In this document: positions 60,458 through 64,000 of the stretch, piece by piece
Position numbering within the stretch: position 1 is the stretch's first letter
How the letters are laid out: each line of letters starts with the position of its first letter
Notes under the pieces: generated by a model
The model's database searches: none
Seen by the model: the letters and a program-made list of their open reading frames with translations, nothing else
Told to the model about the DNA's origin: nothing
NCBI GenBank assembly: GCA_030540075.1
Contig: JAUNWX010000005.1
Location: forward strand, 44,698-108,697
Direction: 5' to 3'
Source: Lachnospiraceae bacterium
Lineage (GTDB): Bacteria; Bacillota; Clostridia; Lachnospirales; Lachnospiraceae
DNA length: 64,000 bases
Position numbers and translations under genes: made by a program

Positions 60458-63400
60458 ATGATCAACCCATTTCTGAAAAACGAAAGCTATCAGGCGCTGC
60501 AGCAGGCCCTCACCGACGGTGTGGGTCCGCTTGCGGTGACCGGAACCGTGGATCCGGTGAAGGCCCAGCTCCTGGTGTCGCTCCAGCACAGCCGGAAAAC
60601 GGGCGCGCGGTCGGTCGCGAAGAGCGGAAACGGCAAGCGTCCGTGGAAGCTGCTGGTCGTGAAGGATGAGGCGACGGGCAAGCGCTTCGTGCGCGACATC
60701 CATGCCTTTTCGGAGCAGGCCTGGTACTACCCGGCGAAGGATTTTCTCTTCTACCAGGCGGATACCCAGGGTACGCTCATCACCCGGCAGCGCGTCGAGG
60801 TGCTGAAGCACATTATGGAGGACGACGGCGGCGTCGTGGTCGCCAGCATTGACGCACTCATGGACCGGGTGCTCGGACGGGAGAACTTCTCGGAGTCCGT
60901 GCTGACGGTCGAGCCGGGGATGACGATGGAGATGGAGGCACTCTCCACGAAGCTGTCGCGCCTCGGTTACGAGCGCGTGGTCGAGGTCGACGCAATGGGC
61001 GAGTACTCGATCCGCGGCGGCATCGTCGACGTCTACCCGTTCACCTCGGAGAATCCGGTCCGCATCGAGTTCTGGGACACGGAGGTCGACGGCATCCGGA
61101 CCTTCGACGCGGAGACGCAGCGCTCGATCGATACGCTGGACAGTGTGGAGATCTACCCGGCATCTGATCGTGCGGGCAGCGCAGCCGGCGAGAAGCAGGA
61201 GGTGAGCCTCCTCGATTATTTCGATGAGCGTACGCTGCTCTTCCTCGATGAGCCGGATCGTCTCCGGGAGCGGGGCACGGCGGTCGAAACCGAGTTCCGC
61301 GAGAGCTTCGAGGCGCGGGTGGAGGAGATGCAGCACCACGCGAAGCTGGCGGCGACCCTCGAGGCGCAGGGCCTCGCGGAGAAGGACGAGCGCGATCCGG
61401 ACAAGCTGATCTACGGCATCGACCAGATCATGGAGCGGCTCGACACGCCGCGGACGATTGCCTTCAGTGCCCTCGGCACGAACCTGAGCGCGCTGAAGAC
61501 GAAGCAGAGCGTCCATTTCGAGACGGCGGAGGTGACGCCGTACAGTAAGTCCGGCTTCGAGATACTGCTGAAGGACCTTCAGCGCTGGCAGAGCGAGCAG
61601 TACCAGATCGTGCTGCTGAGCCCGTCCCGGACCCGTGCGTCGCGTCTCGCGCAGAACCTCCGCGATTATGATCTGCGGGCCTACTGCCCGGATGTGCCGG
61701 AGGCAGCCGAGGCTGAGGCGGGCGCCATCATGGTCATGTTCGGCGTGCTGAACACGGGCTACCAGTTCCCGGCGGAGCGCTTCGTGCTGCTCACCGAGGG
61801 CGACATGTTCGGCAACACGAACGCGGTTCAGAAGAAGCGGAAGCAGAAGAAGTTCGACGGCCAGCACATCGCGAAGCTGAGCGAGCTGAGTGTCGGCGAT
61901 TACGTGGTGCATGAGGACCACGGCATCGGCATCTACCGCGGCATCGAGCGCATCGAGAGCCAGGGCGTGACGAAGGATTACATCAAGATCGAGTACGGCG
62001 ACGGCGGCAATCTCTATCTGCCGGCGACCCGTCTCGAGGGGATCCAGAAGTACGCCGGCGCAGAGGCGACGAAGCCGAAGCTGAATAAACTCGGCGGTAC
62101 AGAGTGGACGAAGACTCGCTCGCGTGTGCAGCATGCGGTGGAGGAGATCGCGCGCGACCTCGTGAAGCTGTATGCGGCGCGGCAGTCGGAGTCCGGCTAC
62201 AAGTTCGGGCCGGATACCGTCTGGCAGAAGGAGTTCGAGGAGATGTTCCCGTACGAGGAGACGGTCGACCAGGACCTCGCCATTGAAGCAGTGAAGCAGG
62301 ACATGGAGAGTCACAAGATCATGGACCGCCTGATCTGCGGTGACGTCGGCTACGGCAAGACCGAGGTCGCACTGCGCGCCGCCTTCAAGGCCGTGCAGGA
62401 CAGTAAGCAGGTGGCCTACCTCGTGCCAACCACCATCCTCGCGCAGCAGATCTACAATACCTTCGTCGAGCGCATGAAGGGCTTCCCGGTGAACATCGCG
62501 CTGCTGTGCCGCTTCCGGACGCCGCAGCAGATCCGGAAGTCCCTCGACGACCTGAAGGCCGGCCGTGTCGATGTCGTCATTGGCACCCACCGCCTGCTCA
62601 GTAAGGACGTCGAGTTCCGGAACCTCGGCCTCCTGATCGTCGACGAGGAGCAGCGCTTCGGCGTGACGCATAAGGAGCGCATCAAGAACCTGAAGAAGAA
62701 CGTCGACGTGCTGACGCTGACGGCGACGCCGATCCCGCGGACGCTGCACATGTCGCTGGTCGGCATCCGTGATATGTCGGTGCTCGAGGAGCCGCCGATC
62801 GACCGTGTGCCGATCCAGACCTATGTCATGGAGTACAACGACGAGCTCGTGCGGGAGGCGATCAACCGTGAGCTCGCGCGAAACGGCCAGGTGTACTATG
62901 TCTACAACCGGGTCAACAACATCGCGGACGTCGCGGGGCATGTGCAGAAGCTCTGCCCGGAGGCGCGCATCGCGTACGCGCACGGCCAGATGTCGGAGAC
63001 GCAGCTCGAGGATATCATGCTGCGCTTCATCAATGGCGAGGTGAACGTCCTGGTGTCGACGACGATCATCGAGACCGGCCTCGACATCCCGAACGCGAAC
63101 ACAATGATCATCCAGGATGCGGACCGGATGGGCCTGAGCCAGCTGTATCAGATCCGCGGACGAGTCGGGCGCTCGAACCGGACGGCGTACGCGTTCCTCA
63201 TGTACCGCCGCGGCAAGATGCTGACGGAGGAGTCCGAGAAGCGCCTGAAGGCGATCCGCGAGTTCACCCAGCTCGGCTCGGGCATCCGGATCGCGATGCG
63301 CGACCTCGAGATCCGTGGTGCGGGCAATGTCTTAGGCGCGGAGCAGCATGGCCACATGGAGGCCGTCGGCTACGATCTGTACTGTAAGCTGCTGAACACC

Positions 63401-63898
63401 GCCGTGAAGGAGGAGAAGGGCGAGCTGCAGGAACAGCCGGACTTCGATACCCAGATCGACTGCGATATCGACGCGTTCATCCCGGATACCTATATCCCGA
63501 ACGAGTCGCAGAAGCTCGACGTCTACAAGCGGATCTCGTCCATCGAGAACGGAGAGGACTACAGCGAGATGCAGGATGAGCTCATCGACCGCTTCGGCGA
63601 GATTCCGAAGCCGTGTGCGAACCTGCTCCGCATCGCCCTCCTCCGCGCGGAGGCGCATCGAAGCTACGCCACCGAGGTGGACATCCGGAAGGGCAGCTGG
63701 AAGATCCTCCTCGACCCGAAGGCCCGGATCCGCGTCGAGGAGATCCCGGCCCTCGTCCGCGAACAGCAGGGCCGCCTCCGCTTCGTGACCGGCAAACAGG
63801 CGATGCTCGTCTTCCGACAGAGCACCCGCGAAAAAGCCTGGACCCTCCTCGAAACCATGGACGACGCCGAAAAGACCCTGAAGCGCCTGCAGCTGTAG
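60458..63898 (+). CDS. mfd: Transcription-repair coupling factor Mfd
   Basis: 1146 residues, full length. Mfd removes RNA polymerase stalled at lesions and recruits UvrA. N-terminal UvrB-like domains (about 1-350: YPAKDFLFYQADTQGTLITR, YSIRGGIVDVYPFTSENPVR), the CarD-like RNA polymerase-interaction domain near residue 480 (LSVGDYVVHEDHGIGIYRGI), the RecG-like motor (Walker A GDVGYGKTEVA; DEEQ box VDEEQRFGVTHKERIK; TATPIPRTLHMSL; QIRGRVGRSNRTAYAF) and the C-terminal TRCF domain (QKLDVYKRISSIENGEDYSE) are in order. GAAGG lies 8 nt before the ATG. Second gene after pth. Confidence 0.97.
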   Translation: MINPFLKNESYQALQQALTDGVGPLAVTGTVDPVKAQLLVSLQHSRKTGARSVAKSGNGKRPWKLLVVKDEATGKRFVRDIHAFSEQAWYYPAKDFLFYQADTQGTLITRQRVEVLKHIMEDDGGVVVASIDALMDRVLGRENFSESVLTVEPGMTMEMEALSTKLSRLGYERVVEVDAMGEYSIRGGIVDVYPFTSENPVRIEFWDTEVDGIRTFDAETQRSIDTLDSVEIYPASDRAGSAAGEKQEVSLLDYFDERTLLFLDEPDRLRERGTAVETEFRESFEARVEEMQHHAKLAATLEAQGLAEKDERDPDKLIYGIDQIMERLDTPRTIAFSALGTNLSALKTKQSVHFETAEVTPYSKSGFEILLKDLQRWQSEQYQIVLLSPSRTRASRLAQNLRDYDLRAYCPDVPEAAEAEAGAIMVMFGVLNTGYQFPAERFVLLTEGDMFGNTNAVQKKRKQKKFDGQHIAKLSELSVGDYVVHEDHGIGIYRGIERIESQGVTKDYIKIEYGDGGNLYLPATRLEGIQKYAGAEATKPKLNKLGGTEWTKTRSRVQHAVEEIARDLVKLYAARQSESGYKFGPDTVWQKEFEEMFPYEETVDQDLAIEAVKQDMESHKIMDRLICGDVGYGKTEVALRAAFKAVQDSKQVAYLVPTTILAQQIYNTFVERMKGFPVNIALLCRFRTPQQIRKSLDDLKAGRVDVVIGTHRLLSKDVEFRNLGLLIVDEEQRFGVTHKERIKNLKKNVDVLTLTATPIPRTLHMSLVGIRDMSVLEEPPIDRVPIQTYVMEYNDELVREAINRELARNGQVYYVYNRVNNIADVAGHVQKLCPEARIAYAHGQMSETQLEDIMLRFINGEVNVLVSTTIIETGLDIPNANTMIIQDADRMGLSQLYQIRGRVGRSNRTAYAFLMYRRGKMLTEESEKRLKAIREFTQLGSGIRIAMRDLEIRGAGNVLGAEQHGHMEAVGYDLYCKLLNTAVKEEKGELQEQPDFDTQIDCDIDAFIPDTYIPNESQKLDVYKRISSIENGEDYSEMQDELIDRFGEIPKPCANLLRIALLRAEAHRSYATEVDIRKGSWKILLDPKARIRVEEIPALVREQQGRLRFVTGKQAMLVFRQSTREKAWTLLETMDDAEKTLKRLQL

Positions 63899-63916
63899 CC
63901 GGGAGCCGTTTCTTTG

Positions 63917-63945
63917 TTGACATGCAGAGGCGCAGAGATTATACT
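63917..63945 (+). promoter_or_regulatory. Promoter for a gene beyond the window
   Basis: TTGACA (63917-63922), exactly 17 nt, TATACT (63940-63945), reading rightward. This is a near-consensus sigma-A promoter; its gene lies past base 64000. Confidence 0.75.
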
Positions 63946-64000
63946 TTCCTGTCTTTGACAGTACAAGTGTCTATTAAGTCCTGGAATTGGCTCTATGAGC

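Noticed and set aside
59651-62983. 1110-codon open frame on the minus strand opposite mfd
   Set aside because: It lies antisense to a fully recognisable mfd and pth, has no ribosome site, and its Arg/Leu/His-rich translation is typical of GC-rich shadow frames.

Overview
The window looks like chromosomal DNA of a GC-rich member of the Clostridia, most likely Lachnospiraceae. Supporting signs are the FeoA-FeoA-FeoB set with a FeoB-associated Cys-rich small protein, an archaeal-type prolyl-tRNA synthetase, the GlgC/GlgD pair, SpoVG, a DUF4250 protein, a CmpB-type permease and a Cna-B surface adhesin. Native genes are GC-rich with AGGAGG-type ribosome sites and many extended -10 promoters (TGnTATAAT or TGnTAAAAT). 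AT-rich stretches (about 28.2-29.5 kb, 42.8-44.4 kb, 47.9-50 kb) look acquired. I do not assign a genus.

Layout. 1-5.4 kb: 3' end of ppk, a DtxR-type repressor facing away from an iron-uptake operon (feoA, feoA, feoB, small membrane protein) that has a DtxR-like operator at its promoter. 5.6-17.8 kb: housekeeping genes (lactonase-fold protein, aroC, VOC protein, proS, cca, phosphoglucomutase, acyltransferase, CmpB-like membrane protein, aminotransferase). 17.8-18.7 kb: a long non-coding stretch with repeats and a possible small RNA, then mreB. 19.8-24.1 kb: recD2-comF converging on a LysR gene, with a small mobile element between their stop codons. 24.3-27.9 kb: rpmG-secE-nusG-rplK-rplA, then L10 leader-rplJ-rplL; rpoB does not follow. 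27.9-29.5 kb: AT-rich insert with a MntA/HepT toxin-antitoxin pair. 29.6-34.8 kb: a giant zinc-ribbon/coiled-coil/choline-binding membrane protein, a glyoxalase-like gene and rarA. 34.9-42.7 kb: a lipoprotein and a 6.5-kb Cna-B adhesin whose frame is broken at a run of eight G. 42.8-44.5 kb: a complete IS4-like element. 44.5-50.5 kb: dtd-DUF4250, HIT, murG, MTA/SAH nucleosidase, an AbiE-type pair and a small hypothetical gene. 50.7-55.2 kb: coiled-coil membrane protein, a 19-residue ORF and an SbcC/SbcD-like pair. 55.3-64 kb: asnS, glgC-glgD-spoVG, pth-mfd.

The points that most deserve follow-up are: (1) a G8 tract that separates the adhesin signal peptide from its body and would be repaired by loss of one G, suggesting phase variation; (2) strong over-representation of GGCCAATG(C), often at the ends of hairpin or tandem-repeat clusters between genes and inside low-complexity protein inserts; (3) two hairpins with unrelated stems but a shared loop carrying four G-tracts, both located 3' of a nucleotidyltransferase-type defence operon on the same strand; (4) a 91-bp IS66-like miniature element with an 8-bp target duplication. 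All coordinates, counts and alignments were made by eye; no database search was run.
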